64,000 nucleotides of DNA from Pseudomonadota bacterium (GTDB lineage: Bacteria; Desulfobacterota; SM23-61), in contig JAHJQK010000142.1 in assembly GCA_018819135.1 (NCBI GenBank), positions 1 to 64,000 of the forward strand, read 5' to 3'. The notes under the pieces were generated by a model, which was given only the letters and a program-made list of their open reading frames with translations, ran no database searches and was not told the DNA's origin. Below, one piece after another: positions 28,462 through 37,596 of this stretch; position 1 is the first letter of the stretch, and every line of letters starts with the position of its first letter. A program made the translations under genes and the position numbers.

Positions 28462-29105
28462 CTCACAGCTTGCATCGCGAAGGAACCATTAATTCACTGG
28501 AGCGGGATTACGCTCTTTTCATCTATCCAGCACGCGGATTCAACTATAAAGGGAGCGGCCCGAAAGTGCGCCGTATCATGGAGCTTCTTTACCTGGAAGC
28601 ACCTGTGAACATGATCGCCTCCACCCTTCGGCGCAACCTGTACAGTGGCGTCCGCCCGGAAGAAGTGCTGGAAGGTATCAAGGACGGGGCCCGCATCTTC
28701 TGCGCCTTCAACAACCGGGAAAAATTGAAGGCGGCTCTATCCGGAATCAAGAAACTGGACGAGGGGATTTCGGTGGTCGTAAGCGGCCTCATCGACCGGG
28801 TTCGCGGGTTAGCTGCGGAGATCGGACTGAATCCCTACACCATCAACCTTTCCCTCGGGATTCACGGCCGCACTGATCGTCTTCCTCCGGCTGATATCCG
28901 CCAGTTTACCACCATGTGCGGCCACGGGATGGTAGCCCCAGCCCTGGTGCAGGACGTGATCCGCAAGGTAAAGAAAGGAAGACTAGATCTATGGGAAGGA
29001 AGCATTATTCTCGCTGCTCCTTGCACCTGCGGGATCTACAACCCCCATCGTTCCCAAGAAATGCTCAATGATCTTGTCCCTCTTTACACGGTGAACAGAT
29101 GGTAA
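28458..29105 (+). CDS. Cys/His-motif protein of an uncharacterised two-gene cassette (copy A)
   Basis: 215 residues opening MTHSLHREGT. It shares with copy B (32038-32649) the opening, an ISV(V/I)(V/I)SGL block, TINxSLG, TTMCGHxM and a C-terminal CxCGIxNxxR motif. The invariant Cys-Gly-His and the paired Cys look like metal or cluster ligands. No catalytic family is recognised. The start overlaps the stop of the ferredoxin-domain gene. In copy B the gene order is the same and only 69 bases separate the genes, so the pair is a conserved unit. Confidence 0.8.
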   Translation: MTHSLHREGTINSLERDYALFIYPARGFNYKGSGPKVRRIMELLYLEAPVNMIASTLRRNLYSGVRPEEVLEGIKDGARIFCAFNNREKLKAALSGIKKLDEGISVVVSGLIDRVRGLAAEIGLNPYTINLSLGIHGRTDRLPPADIRQFTTMCGHGMVAPALVQDVIRKVKKGRLDLWEGSIILAAPCTCGIYNPHRSQEMLNDLVPLYTVNRW

Positions 29106-29171
29106 CCCAAAGGACAAAACGCTTCTTATCATTTGTCCTCTTTTATGCAAACATTTTTTCATAATTTAATA

Positions 29172-29281
29172 GGACGCAGATTTACGCAGATAACCGCAGA
29201 TAATTATTTTTTTTAGTTTATCCTGATAATCTGTGTTTACCCTGTTAGATAGTAAACATCTAACAGGGTGAATCCGTGTCC
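29172..29281. repeat. Inverted-repeat intergenic element, copy 1
   Basis: 110 bases bounded by GGACGCAGATT and AATCCGTGTCC (9 of 11 paired). The interior has a perfect hairpin at 29240-29268: CCCTGTTAGAT, loop AGTAAAC, ATCTAACAGGG. The same hairpin recurs at 37715-37743 and 59544-59572. It lies upstream of tctA. It is probably a MITE-like non-coding element. Confidence 0.8.
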
Positions 29282-29322
29282 AAAAAGGAATTTCCTATAC
29301 AATTAAAACTGACGGGTGAAGC

Positions 29323-30807
29323 ATGTTTGATAATTTACTGCTTGGTTTCTCGCTGGCCATTTCCCCCATCAACATTCTTTCCTGCTTCATCGGAGTAACC
29401 CTTGGGACCATCATAGGGGTTTTACCGGGCATTGGGCCGGTCGCCGGAACGGCCATGCTCATTCCCTTCACTTTTGGCATGAACGCCACTACGGCCATGA
29501 TCATGCTGGCTGGCATCTACTATGGCTCGATGTACGGCGGTTCCACGACCTCCATTCTCGTAAATCTCCCTGGGGAATCGGCATCGGTCATGACCTGCCT
29601 GGACGGATACCAGATGGCCCGTAAAGGCAGGGCGGGGGCGGCCCTGGGAATATCCGCCATTGGTTCTTTTATTGCCGGAACTTTAAGCATTATCGGCCTG
29701 ATGATGCTCGCTCCGCCCCTGGCCAGTTTCGCTCTCAAATTCGGGCCGCCGGAATATTTTTCACTTATGGTCTTGGGGATGACCCTGGTCGTAGCCTTAG
29801 TGGGAGAAGACTTAATCAAGGGATTGATTGCGGGGTCCTTCGGCATATTCCTCGGCACCATCGGAATTGACCCGATAAGCGGAATTGAAAGGTTCTCTTA
29901 CGGCATTCCTACCCTTTTAGATGGAATTAGTTTTGTGAGCGTCTCGGTGGGATTATTCGCGGTCGCGGAAGTTTTTGAAATGAGCGAAAATCCTGGCCAG
30001 GCTCCGTCCTACATCGAAAAAATTTCCAACCTTCTCCCCAATTGGCAGGATTGGAAAGATTCAACCTTACCGATGCTCCGGAGCAGTGTCCTTGGGTTCT
30101 TCGTCGGCGTGATGCCGGGGGCCGGGGCCACCATCGCTTCTATGTTATCTTATGCCACCGAGAAAAAACTGTCCCAGCATCCGGAAAAATTCGGCACCGG
30201 CGTCATCGAAGCAGTGGCGGCACCGGAAAGTGCCAACAATGCGGCATCGGGTGGAGCTATGGTGCCCCTCCTCACCCTGGGGGTGCCGGGCTCCGGAACC
30301 ACCGCGGTCATGATGGGGGCTTTGTTGATCCATGGATTAAGGCCGGGACCTCTACTTTTCGAAAAGCACCCGGATTTTGTCTAGGCGGTGCTGGCCAGTA
30401 TGTATATTGGCAACATCATGCTATTGATCTTGAATTTGCCGCTGGTGGGAATCTGGGCCAGAATGCTGAAAATTCCCCACCGTCTTTTGATCCCGCTCAT
30501 CATGGCCTTTTCCGTGGTGGGGGTATTTACGGTTAATAACAACCTTGGTGAAGTCTGGATCATGCTGGTATTCGGAATCATCGGCTATTTTATGAAAAAA
30601 TTCGGCTTTCCCCCGGCACCGGTCGTTTTGGCTCTGGTCTTAACCCCCCTGATGGAAAACTCCCTCCAGCAATCCTTGCAGATGTCCCATCAGGATTTTT
30701 CCATCTTTTTCACCCGACCCATCTCTTTAATCCTTTTAATCGTCGCCATGATTTCCTTGTTCAGCCCCTTGGCCCGATTTATATGGGCCAAAGCGAAATC
30801 TTTTTAA
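29323..30807 (+). pseudogene. tctA: Tripartite tricarboxylate transporter large permease TctA, in-frame amber codon
   Basis: About 494 codons of TctA: GVLPGIGPVAGTAMLIPF, the YYGSMYGGSTTSILVNLPGE motif, GVMPGAGATIASML, and after the stop ASMYIGNIMLLILNLPL and FGFPPAPVVLALVL. The frame is open throughout except for TAG at 30382-30384, where relatives carry Trp (FVW.V.ASMYIGN), so a TGG to TAG change explains it. The second part (from 30385) has no ribosome site of its own. TctB and the periplasmic TctC are not adjacent. It is a disabled gene unless the stop is read through. Confidence 0.85.
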
Positions 30808-30855
30808 TGAAAAAGGGGGAGCGCACGGGGCCAGGGTGAAGGTTTCTCCGTCCCT

Positions 30856-31914
30856 TCAATCCGTTCGCCGACGGTCGAAAATTTTTCTAACCATTACCGA
30901 CTTGGGGTCAAGGTTGACTAAGCCGTATTTTTGGGCCCAATCCATGGCTTCTAAAAATTCCTGCACGGTGATTCCCCGAGCAATCTCCGGATAATCGTAG
31001 GCTTTGTACTCCACGTGGTATTGCGCCATGATGTTCACGTAGGTGTTCTTGGAAAGGTTTTCGGCCACCCACTTAATGAATTTTTCCGTCCCGGCCACCC
31101 GGTTGGGCATAACCAAATGGCGCAGCACCACCCCGCGCAAGGCAACCCCGTTCTTGTCGCTCTGGAGCACTCCGACCTGGCGGTGCATTTCCAGGATTGC
31201 CTTTTTACCCACTTCCGGATAATCGGAAGCTCCGGATGAATATTTCGCTGCCTGCTCCGCATCCATATACTTCAAATCTGGTAGGTAGATATCCACGATA
31301 CCATCCAAGATCTTCAATATCTCCAGACGTTCATACCCACTGGTATTGTAGACCAAAGGAATGCGCAGCCCTTTCTTCCAGGCCATCCGCGTGGCGTTGA
31401 GGATATGGGGCATGACGTGGGTAGGGGTGACCAAGTTGATGTTATGGCAGCCCATCTTCTCCTGCAATTTTATCATCATGTCGGCCAGGTCTTCATCTTG
31501 AATTTCTTCTCCCCTGCCTTCCTGGGAAATGGGCCAATTCTGGCAAAAAACGCAGCGCAGGTTGCAGTTGGAAAAGAAGATGGTGCCCGACCCATGTTCG
31601 CCTACCAAAGGCACCTCTTCCCCAAAATGGGGGTTATAACTATAAACCATAACCTTGGCGGGGGCCCGGCAGAAACCCTTCTCCCCTCTTTGCCGATTCA
31701 CCCCACATTGCCGGGGACAGAGCCGGCAACGTTGGAAGATGCTGTAGGCTTCTCTGATCCTCTCCACCAGCTTTCCTTCCTTCTCCAGTTTTTCGTATGC
31801 TGGGCGCCACTCTTCGGCTTCTTTGGAAACGGCGTGGAGGTTGAGCGGGGAGAAGAGCAGAGAGCCGCCCATGAGCAGAGAACTTCTGATGAAATCCCGG
31901 CGGGTGATGTCCAT
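30856..31914 (-). CDS. Radical SAM protein (PflA/AmmeMemoRadiSam-like) with Tat-type signal
   Basis: 352 residues from the ATG at 31914, chosen for its GGAGG site. The N-terminus reads MDITRRDFIRSS and then a hydrophobic stretch, a twin-arginine signal. The middle has CRLCPRQCGVNR and the radical SAM motif CNLRCVFCQNW, followed by NLVTPTH and VYNTSGYE. This is the pattern of pyruvate-formate-lyase-activating-like radical SAM proteins. Export of a radical SAM enzyme would be unusual because SAM and reductant are cytoplasmic, so the signal may act as an anchor. It lies next to copy B of the unknown cassette on the same strand, 120 bases downstream. Confidence 0.85.
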   Translation of the reverse strand: MDITRRDFIRSSLLMGGSLLFSPLNLHAVSKEAEEWRPAYEKLEKEGKLVERIREAYSIFQRCRLCPRQCGVNRQRGEKGFCRAPAKVMVYSYNPHFGEEVPLVGEHGSGTIFFSNCNLRCVFCQNWPISQEGRGEEIQDEDLADMMIKLQEKMGCHNINLVTPTHVMPHILNATRMAWKKGLRIPLVYNTSGYERLEILKILDGIVDIYLPDLKYMDAEQAAKYSSGASDYPEVGKKAILEMHRQVGVLQSDKNGVALRGVVLRHLVMPNRVAGTEKFIKWVAENLSKNTYVNIMAQYHVEYKAYDYPEIARGITVQEFLEAMDWAQKYGLVNLDPKSVMVRKIFDRRRTD

Positions 31915-32037
31915 ACCGGAACCTCCGTTGCTCAATAAACTTGAGACCATCCCCATATTAATCCTCTCCTCCTTTAAGGGGAGAGAACGAAGGCCAGGAA
32001 ATTTCCTTCTTACCAACATGCTGGTATTCGTTTGGAC

Positions 32038-32649
32038 CTACGCGCCTAAAAGCTTGGCGGCTCTGACCTGGTTAAAGATTCCACAGGGACAGAAAAGGGC
32101 CAATTTTAAACCCCCTTCTTCGGGGCTCATTTTCCCTTGCTTCGCCTGTTCCATCACTTCGGCAACGAACCCCGGCGGAATCATATGGTGCCCGCACATC
32201 GTTGTTAGGGCAAGAATCTCCTCTGATGGAAGAAGCTCCTTTTTACCCCAGACTCCCAACGAAAAATTTATGGTGTGGGGGGTAAGTCCAGCTTCCTTAC
32301 ATGAATCCAGCGTCTCTTCGAGCAGACCACTGATAATGACCGAGATCCCCAGTTCTTTCTCCCTGATCCTTCGAAGAAACTGAACCACCTGCTCTTTCTT
32401 GGTAAATACTCCTCTCAATCGAGACTTATCACCAACCTTATTTTTGATCTCCTCTACCGGTAATGCCACCTTGGGACCACTCTTCACGTCACCCCAGTTC
32501 TCTGAGCCCACTGCTTCGGCCACCGCAATGAACTCTTTGGCTTTTTCCTTAATATTCTTGTCGTTAATTCCTTTCGCCTGATACATCAACCAGACATAGT
32601 CTCCTCTCAGCGATTCGATCTTCCCGGAACGGTGCAGCGAATGCGTCAT
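32038..32649 (-). CDS. Cys/His-motif protein of an uncharacterised two-gene cassette (copy B)
   Basis: 203 residues. It shares with copy A the MTHSLHR opening, SVIISGL, TINFSLG, TTMCGHHM and the C-terminal CPCGIFNQVRA motif. GGGAG precedes the ATG. It is the second gene of the minus-strand cassette and is followed by the radical SAM gene. No known function. The invariant Cys and His residues are probable metal ligands. Confidence 0.8.
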   Translation of the reverse strand: MTHSLHRSGKIESLRGDYVWLMYQAKGINDKNIKEKAKEFIAVAEAVGSENWGDVKSGPKVALPVEEIKNKVGDKSRLRGVFTKKEQVVQFLRRIREKELGISVIISGLLEETLDSCKEAGLTPHTINFSLGVWGKKELLPSEEILALTTMCGHHMIPPGFVAEVMEQAKQGKMSPEEGGLKLALFCPCGIFNQVRAAKLLGA

Positions 32650-32718
32650 CTTCGTCTCCCTTAAAAATATTCTTAGCTGTAAAGCAAGGCTTAACCCTGG
32701 CCTCTTTTCCTCCGCCTT

Positions 32719-33447
32719 TTAATCGGTAACCAGAGGCCGGCCCAACCCAACATTCACTTTCCCTCTAACGGGCTGGGGAAGTCCGCAATCTTTAATGATG
32801 TCCAAGACCGGTGAATATCCCCGTTCGTCTACCCGGGTGGCCAACCCCAGGGAGAAGACCGTGTCAATCTCCTTTTCTACCTTCTGCAAGGCCTTAAGGA
32901 CGGATGGCAGTTTATCATGAGAACATTTCCCCTCAATAATAATGGAAAGGAAATGAACATTGGGAAGGTCATCGTGAAGTTTCCCCTTTTTCGGGTCAGC
33001 CATTAACTGGGCTAAAGGAGTAATCTCCGGACCTTCAAAGATCACCCCGGCTTCGGCAACAGCCATAGCTACTTTTTCTACATCCCGCAGGTAACACCCT
33101 ATTCCGGGACGCCCCATATCAATACAAACTCCTACCTCTCCCTTCCTGACCCTTCCGGTGACATCATTGGTTTTGGCCTCTTCGGTTCCGCGGCCAGGCA
33201 CTCCGGTTTGTGCCGTTGTTTCAGTGGGGTCACTCAGAATATGTTTAAATTGATGAATAAAAGAATCGAAGGGAGTGGTTTCGATGGCCCCGGAAGGACA
33301 GACCTCGTTTCTGATACAAACATAACAGTCGGTGCAGACTCTGGGATCAATCTCTGCCTTCTCTTTCTGAATCGCCATAGCCCCTACAGAACAATAAGGG
33401 AGGCAATTTTCGCAACCTGTACACAGTTCCCTGTTGATTTTTGCCAT
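32719..33447 (-). CDS. Ferredoxin-domain protein of an uncharacterised two-gene cassette (copy B)
   Basis: 242 residues. The N-terminal ferredoxin domain has CTGCENCLPYCS and CTDCYVCIRNEVCP. The C-terminal domain shares with copy A GVPGRGTEEAKTNDVTGRV, GEVGVCIDMGRPGIG and a VGLGRP ending. AAAGGAAA precedes the ATG. It is transcribed ahead of the Cys/His-motif gene. The divergence from copy A outside the motifs suggests an old duplication, so both copies may be in use. Confidence 0.8.
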   Translation of the reverse strand: MAKINRELCTGCENCLPYCSVGAMAIQKEKAEIDPRVCTDCYVCIRNEVCPSGAIETTPFDSFIHQFKHILSDPTETTAQTGVPGRGTEEAKTNDVTGRVRKGEVGVCIDMGRPGIGCYLRDVEKVAMAVAEAGVIFEGPEITPLAQLMADPKKGKLHDDLPNVHFLSIIIEGKCSHDKLPSVLKALQKVEKEIDTVFSLGLATRVDERGYSPVLDIIKDCGLPQPVRGKVNVGLGRPLVTD

Positions 33448-33551
33448 ATTGATTTCCTTTCTTTAACCGCCTTTTCCCGGCCCCCTCACCTTAATCCTCT
33501 CCCCTTAAAAAGGGTAGATGGCGGGGGGAATTGCGATTAGCCATCGGTCGG

Positions 33552-34742
33552 TTAAAAAGACCGATTGAATAGCTCTACCAACTCCTTTTCCGTAACGGGT
33601 CTGGGGTTCACCTGGGGTGTTCCCGAGGCAATTCCGTCTCGGGCCATCTGGACGACCACCCTCTGAAATTCCTCTTCCCTGACCCCCAGATCTCTCAACT
33701 TCGGAACCTGAATGTCCGCACATAACTTTTTCACCGCTTCCACTGCCCTTGCCGCGGCTTGGATGAGCGAAAGGCTCGCGACTTCTTCCCCCATCGCGCT
33801 GGCGATGCGGGCAAACTTATCCGGTACGGCAACCCAGGTGAACTCCATGACATGGGGCAGGACGATGGCGTTGGCCAGACCGTGGGGCACATGGAAATAA
33901 GCTCCGAGAGGCCGGGCCATCCCATGGGCCAGGGCTGTTCCGGCATTGGCAAAGGTGAATCCGGCTAAAAGCTGCCCCAACATCATGTTGCTGCGTGCCT
34001 CCACGTTTTTTCCGTTGGCCCAAGCCTGCCTTAGATTCTGGCTGATCAATTCGATGGCCGGGATGGCTAAATAATGAATGAGGGGTGGGGATCCGTACCC
34101 CAGGTTGGCTTCACGCAGGCTGATGTAGCCTTCTATGGCGTGGGTTAGAGCATCCATCCCCGAAGAGGCCGTAATGCTGGGGGGCATGGAAAGAGTCAAG
34201 AGAGGGTCTTCAATGGCTTCATCGGCAAGGATATACGGGCTGTAGACGATAAACTTAACTTTTCGCTGTTGGTCCGTGATCACACAAGACAAGCTCACTT
34301 CTGACCCGGTCCCGGCAGTGGTCGGGACGGCGAACAAAGGCGCCCTGGGCTTCTTTACTTTTCCCCGGCCCTCGTAATCCTGGATGCGGCCTCCGTTGGT
34401 GGCCACCACGGAGATCGCTTTGGCCGCATCGATGCAGCTGCCTCCTCCCAGTCCGATCACCAGCCCGCAGCCGTTTTTGCGATAAACTTCCAACCCTTCT
34501 TCTACCTGGTCGGTGGTGGGCTCGGTGATTACGCCGTCATAAACGACCGGATCAACCCCTTTCCGGGACAAAGCCTGGGAAACCTTTTCTATGATTCCTA
34601 CCGGGCCAAAAACACGATCGGTCACCATCAAAGCTTTATTCGCCCCGTATTCCTTGGCTTTTTCCCCCACTGTTTCCGCCGCCCCCAGTCCAAAGGTGAT
34701 ATTGCGGGGGGTCCGGAATTGATAAAATCTGAGAAATTCCAC
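33552..34742 (-). CDS. Iron-containing alcohol dehydrogenase family protein
   Basis: 396 residues, full length. The NAD-binding GLGGGSCIDAAKAI motif, PTTAGTGSEVS, and the metal-binding GMDALTHAIEGY and FHVPHGLANAI segments are visible. It oxidises an alcohol or reduces an aldehyde with NAD(P)H. The start is a GTG with GGAGGAGAG upstream. It is followed in transcription by nothing nearby on the same strand until the ferredoxin cassette, and preceded by a class III CoA transferase and a lyase pair, suggesting a hydroxy-acid catabolic cluster. Confidence 0.9.
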   Translation of the reverse strand: MEFLRFYQFRTPRNITFGLGAAETVGEKAKEYGANKALMVTDRVFGPVGIIEKVSQALSRKGVDPVVYDGVITEPTTDQVEEGLEVYRKNGCGLVIGLGGGSCIDAAKAISVVATNGGRIQDYEGRGKVKKPRAPLFAVPTTAGTGSEVSLSCVITDQQRKVKFIVYSPYILADEAIEDPLLTLSMPPSITASSGMDALTHAIEGYISLREANLGYGSPPLIHYLAIPAIELISQNLRQAWANGKNVEARSNMMLGQLLAGFTFANAGTALAHGMARPLGAYFHVPHGLANAIVLPHVMEFTWVAVPDKFARIASAMGEEVASLSLIQAAARAVEAVKKLCADIQVPKLRDLGVREEEFQRVVVQMARDGIASGTPQVNPRPVTEKELVELFNRSF

Positions 34743-34823
34743 TTGCTCTCCTCCTTCTCTTCATCCTCTCCCTGAGGCTTTCTCTGAATCCCTTTTCTGT
34801 TTTTTGAAATCCGTAATCCGCAT

Positions 34824-36038
34824 TTAGATGACGCCCTCCGCGGCAAGTTTCTGGAGCTCGGCGCGGTTGATACCCAGGTATTTTCCCAAAATGAATCCAT
34901 TATGCTCCCCAAGCAACGGGGAAGGGCGCTCGACCTCTCCGGGTGTTGCGGAAAGCTTGAAAGGTATCCCGGGAATTTTGGCTTTGCCGATGACCGGATG
35001 TTCCACATCCACAAAATATCCGCGCTCGTTCAAGTGGGGATCATCAACCACCTGCTGGATGTTTAATATCGGCGAATTGGCCACCCGCTCGCGGTCCAGC
35101 ATCTCTCCCAGTTCCTTGACCGTATAATCTTCGGTTATCTTCTCGATCTCTTTCTGAAGGATGTACTTTTTCGCCCAGCGCTGCCCCTTGGTGGCATAGC
35201 CGGGGTCGGTGGCCCATTCCGGTTTGCGGACAGCCCGGCAGAAGCGCTCCCAGTGTTCATTGCCCACGGTTCCGATAATGATATACCCGTCCTTACAGCG
35301 GTAGGCTGCCATAGGGGATTCGTTCGTATTGTGGGAACCGATGGGGGTCAGCAGCTCTTTTCCGATCGTCCACCGCACCACCGCCCCTTCCATGATCGAT
35401 ACCATGGCCTCCTGCATGGAAACATCGATGTGCTGTCCCACCCCGCTCTTTTCCCGGTGCCAGAGAGCAGCCATGATGGTAAAGGCCGCGTGCACGGCAG
35501 CGTTGATGTCTCCGATAGAGGTTCCAACTTTCGTTGGCGGGCTGTCCGGGTGGCCCGTGACGGACATGAGCCCACTCATCGCCTGGGCGACGATATCAAA
35601 AGCGAGTTTCCCCGAGGAAGGACCCCATTGACCGAATCCACTGATGCTGCCCATTACGATTCGCGGGTTAATCTCTTTTAGAACCGGGTAATCTATTCCT
35701 AAGCGCTTCATCACTCCCGGAGCGTAATTTTCCAGAACAACATCTCCGATCTTTACCAAGTCTTTAAAAATACTGATCGCTCTGGGATGCTTTAAGTTTA
35801 AAGTGATCCCGTATTTATTCCGGTTGAGGGAAAGAAAATATCCGCTCCGGCTGCGATCATGAGGTCCTTCTTTTCCGGTCTCAACCATGGGTGGATTATC
35901 CCGGATCATCTCCCCTTCCGGCGGCTCAATCTTTATAACCTCTGCTCCCAGGTCTGCAAAAAGCATCGAACAATAAGGTCCAGCTAAAATTCGCGTTAAG
36001 TCAAGGATGCGAATCCCCTCCAGGGCTTTCATGGGCAT
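34824..36038 (-). CDS. Class III CoA transferase (CaiB/BaiF family)
   Basis: 404 residues from the ATG at 36038; an ATG nine bases upstream sits directly on its own AAGGG. Typical motifs are GIRILDLTRILAGPYCSMLFA at the N-terminus (VIKIEPPEGE following), the catalytic-Asp region RNKYGITLNLKHP to VVLENYAPGV, and GQHIDVSMQEAM. It moves CoA between a carboxylate and an acyl-CoA. The neighbours suggest activation of a hydroxy- or sulfo-acid; the actual acids are unknown. Confidence 0.9.
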   Translation of the reverse strand: MPMKALEGIRILDLTRILAGPYCSMLFADLGAEVIKIEPPEGEMIRDNPPMVETGKEGPHDRSRSGYFLSLNRNKYGITLNLKHPRAISIFKDLVKIGDVVLENYAPGVMKRLGIDYPVLKEINPRIVMGSISGFGQWGPSSGKLAFDIVAQAMSGLMSVTGHPDSPPTKVGTSIGDINAAVHAAFTIMAALWHREKSGVGQHIDVSMQEAMVSIMEGAVVRWTIGKELLTPIGSHNTNESPMAAYRCKDGYIIIGTVGNEHWERFCRAVRKPEWATDPGYATKGQRWAKKYILQKEIEKITEDYTVKELGEMLDRERVANSPILNIQQVVDDPHLNERGYFVDVEHPVIGKAKIPGIPFKLSATPGEVERPSPLLGEHNGFILGKYLGINRAELQKLAAEGVI

Positions 36039-36142
36039 ATGGTTCATCCCTTAAAAATATTCACGGCCAAGGAAAAAGAAATCTGCTTCCGTTCTTCTCT
36101 TCCTGCCAAATTTTATTTCTCTCCGTGCCCTCTTTGGTGCAA

Positions 36143-37303
36143 TTAAAAATTGATCCCGATTTTGAAGATGCAGAAATCGCGTTGCCCCAATTTCTCGGCC
36201 TTGGACAATTTTCCGGAAGCCACGGCAATCATCTCGTCAAAAACCCGTTGACCCGCTTCCTTCACTGTTTCTTTGCCTTGAAGAACCTGGTTGACGCTAA
36301 GATCAATGTTATCCTTCATTTTGCGAGCCGTCTCAGCATTGCCGGTGATCTTGATCACGGGCGCTATCGGCGATCCTGTCGGGGTTCCCCTCCCGGTAGT
36401 GAAGACAGCGATTTGCGCCCCCCCGGCCATCATTCCGGTTAACTGGTCGATGTCGTGGCCGGGCGTATCCATGAGAATCAATCCTTTTTTCGTGGGAGGG
36501 AAAGCATACGGAATGACTTCTTCCAGGGTTTTCGTCCCCCCTTTGTAAATGCAACCCAGGGACTTCTCCTCAATGGTGGTGATTCCGCCGGCGATATTGC
36601 CCGGAGCCGGGTTGGCCCCGCGGATATCCTGGCCGGTGGCAATCGCTTCTTTTTCCCACCAGGCAATTAGGTCCAGCACTTGCTTCCCGATTTCCTCGGT
36701 GCGGGCCCGTCTGGCTAAAAGATGTTCGGCTCCGATCAGCTCCGTGGTTTCCGAAAGGATAACCGTCCCCCCCGCCTCCACCAAAAGATCGCTGGCCGCT
36801 CCCAGCGCGGGATTGGAGGCTAAACCGGAAGTGTAATCCGAACCCCCGCACTCCGTAGCCAGGATGATTTCTGACAGGGGAATCGGCTCTCGCGGGAGTG
36901 CGGCAGCATCTGCCAACATCTCTTTGATAATCCTTTTCCCTTTGGCAATGGTTTTTTTGGTCCCTCCTACTTCCTGGATCTCTATGAATTCAACTCGTTT
37001 GCCAATGGGGGCAATGGCTTCGGCCACTTCTTTGGCCGGCAGGTTTTCACATCCATTTCCCACCACTAAAACTGCGAATACGTTAGGGTTCGTGCCAAAG
37101 CCGGCCAGCGTCCGTTTGGTTTGTTCGCGGTCGTTGCCTACCTGGGCGCACCCAAAGACATTGGGCAGATAAACCGCTCCCTTCACATTCCGGGTTATGG
37201 CTTCCGCCGCTCCTTGCGAACATACCACGCTGGGAATGACCAGCACGTGATTCCGGACGCCAGCTTTACCGTTCGGTCTCCGGTACCCCTGGAAGTTCAT
37301 CAC
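36143..37303 (-). CDS. UxaA-family lyase, large subunit (altronate dehydratase/SuyB-like)
   Basis: 386 residues of the D-galactarate dehydratase/altronate hydrolase C-terminal domain. Typical blocks are VVGNGCENLPAKEVAE, TECGGSDYTSGLASNPALG, and MDTPGHDIDQLTGMMAGGA followed by GRGTPTGSPIAPV. The start overlaps the stop of the SAF-domain gene by four bases. In split enzymes such as sulfolactate sulfo-lyase SuyAB the two domains are separate proteins as here. It could be a sugar-acid dehydratase or a sulfo-lyase. Confidence 0.85.
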   Translation of the reverse strand: MMNFQGYRRPNGKAGVRNHVLVIPSVVCSQGAAEAITRNVKGAVYLPNVFGCAQVGNDREQTKRTLAGFGTNPNVFAVLVVGNGCENLPAKEVAEAIAPIGKRVEFIEIQEVGGTKKTIAKGKRIIKEMLADAAALPREPIPLSEIILATECGGSDYTSGLASNPALGAASDLLVEAGGTVILSETTELIGAEHLLARRARTEEIGKQVLDLIAWWEKEAIATGQDIRGANPAPGNIAGGITTIEEKSLGCIYKGGTKTLEEVIPYAFPPTKKGLILMDTPGHDIDQLTGMMAGGAQIAVFTTGRGTPTGSPIAPVIKITGNAETARKMKDNIDLSVNQVLQGKETVKEAGQRVFDEMIAVASGKLSKAEKLGQRDFCIFKIGINF

Positions 37304-37596
37304 GCACCCCCCTTCCGTCCCCGGTGGCTGACTACGTTATGTACATGAACATGCTCCCCCCGGGAGATTGGCGCCGTGGTCTGGCCGATGGGCTCTCCGT
37401 ATTTGATCACATCCACCCCCTTAGCGATCTCCTGCACGGCGAATTTATGGCCCATGGCAATGGTCGATAAAAGTTTAATCCTTTCCGTGCGCCCCTGGGT
37501 TTCTACAGAAACCGTACTGCCCGCCTTTAAAGGAACAATGGCGGTGGCCACATTGTCCTTTTCGTTGATGACGATTACCTTGGATTTTCCGGCCAT
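37300..37596 (-). CDS. UxaA-family lyase, small SAF-domain subunit (SuyA-like)
   Basis: 98 residues from the ATG at 37596, which has a strong AGGAGG site. SAF domain with VIVINEKDNVATAIVPLKAG and GEPIGQTTAPISRGEHVHVHNV, the last containing the conserved HVHVHN. Together with the following gene it forms a two-subunit lyase. It is first in the cluster that runs to the alcohol dehydrogenase. Confidence 0.85.
   Translation of the reverse strand: MAGKSKVIVINEKDNVATAIVPLKAGSTVSVETQGRTERIKLLSTIAMGHKFAVQEIAKGVDVIKYGEPIGQTTAPISRGEHVHVHNVVSHRGRKGGA

Noticed and set aside
29323-30807. Pyrrolysine-encoding TAG in tctA
   Set aside because: Relatives have Trp at this site, no pyl genes are in the window, and TctA is not a known pyrrolysine protein. 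A point mutation is simpler.
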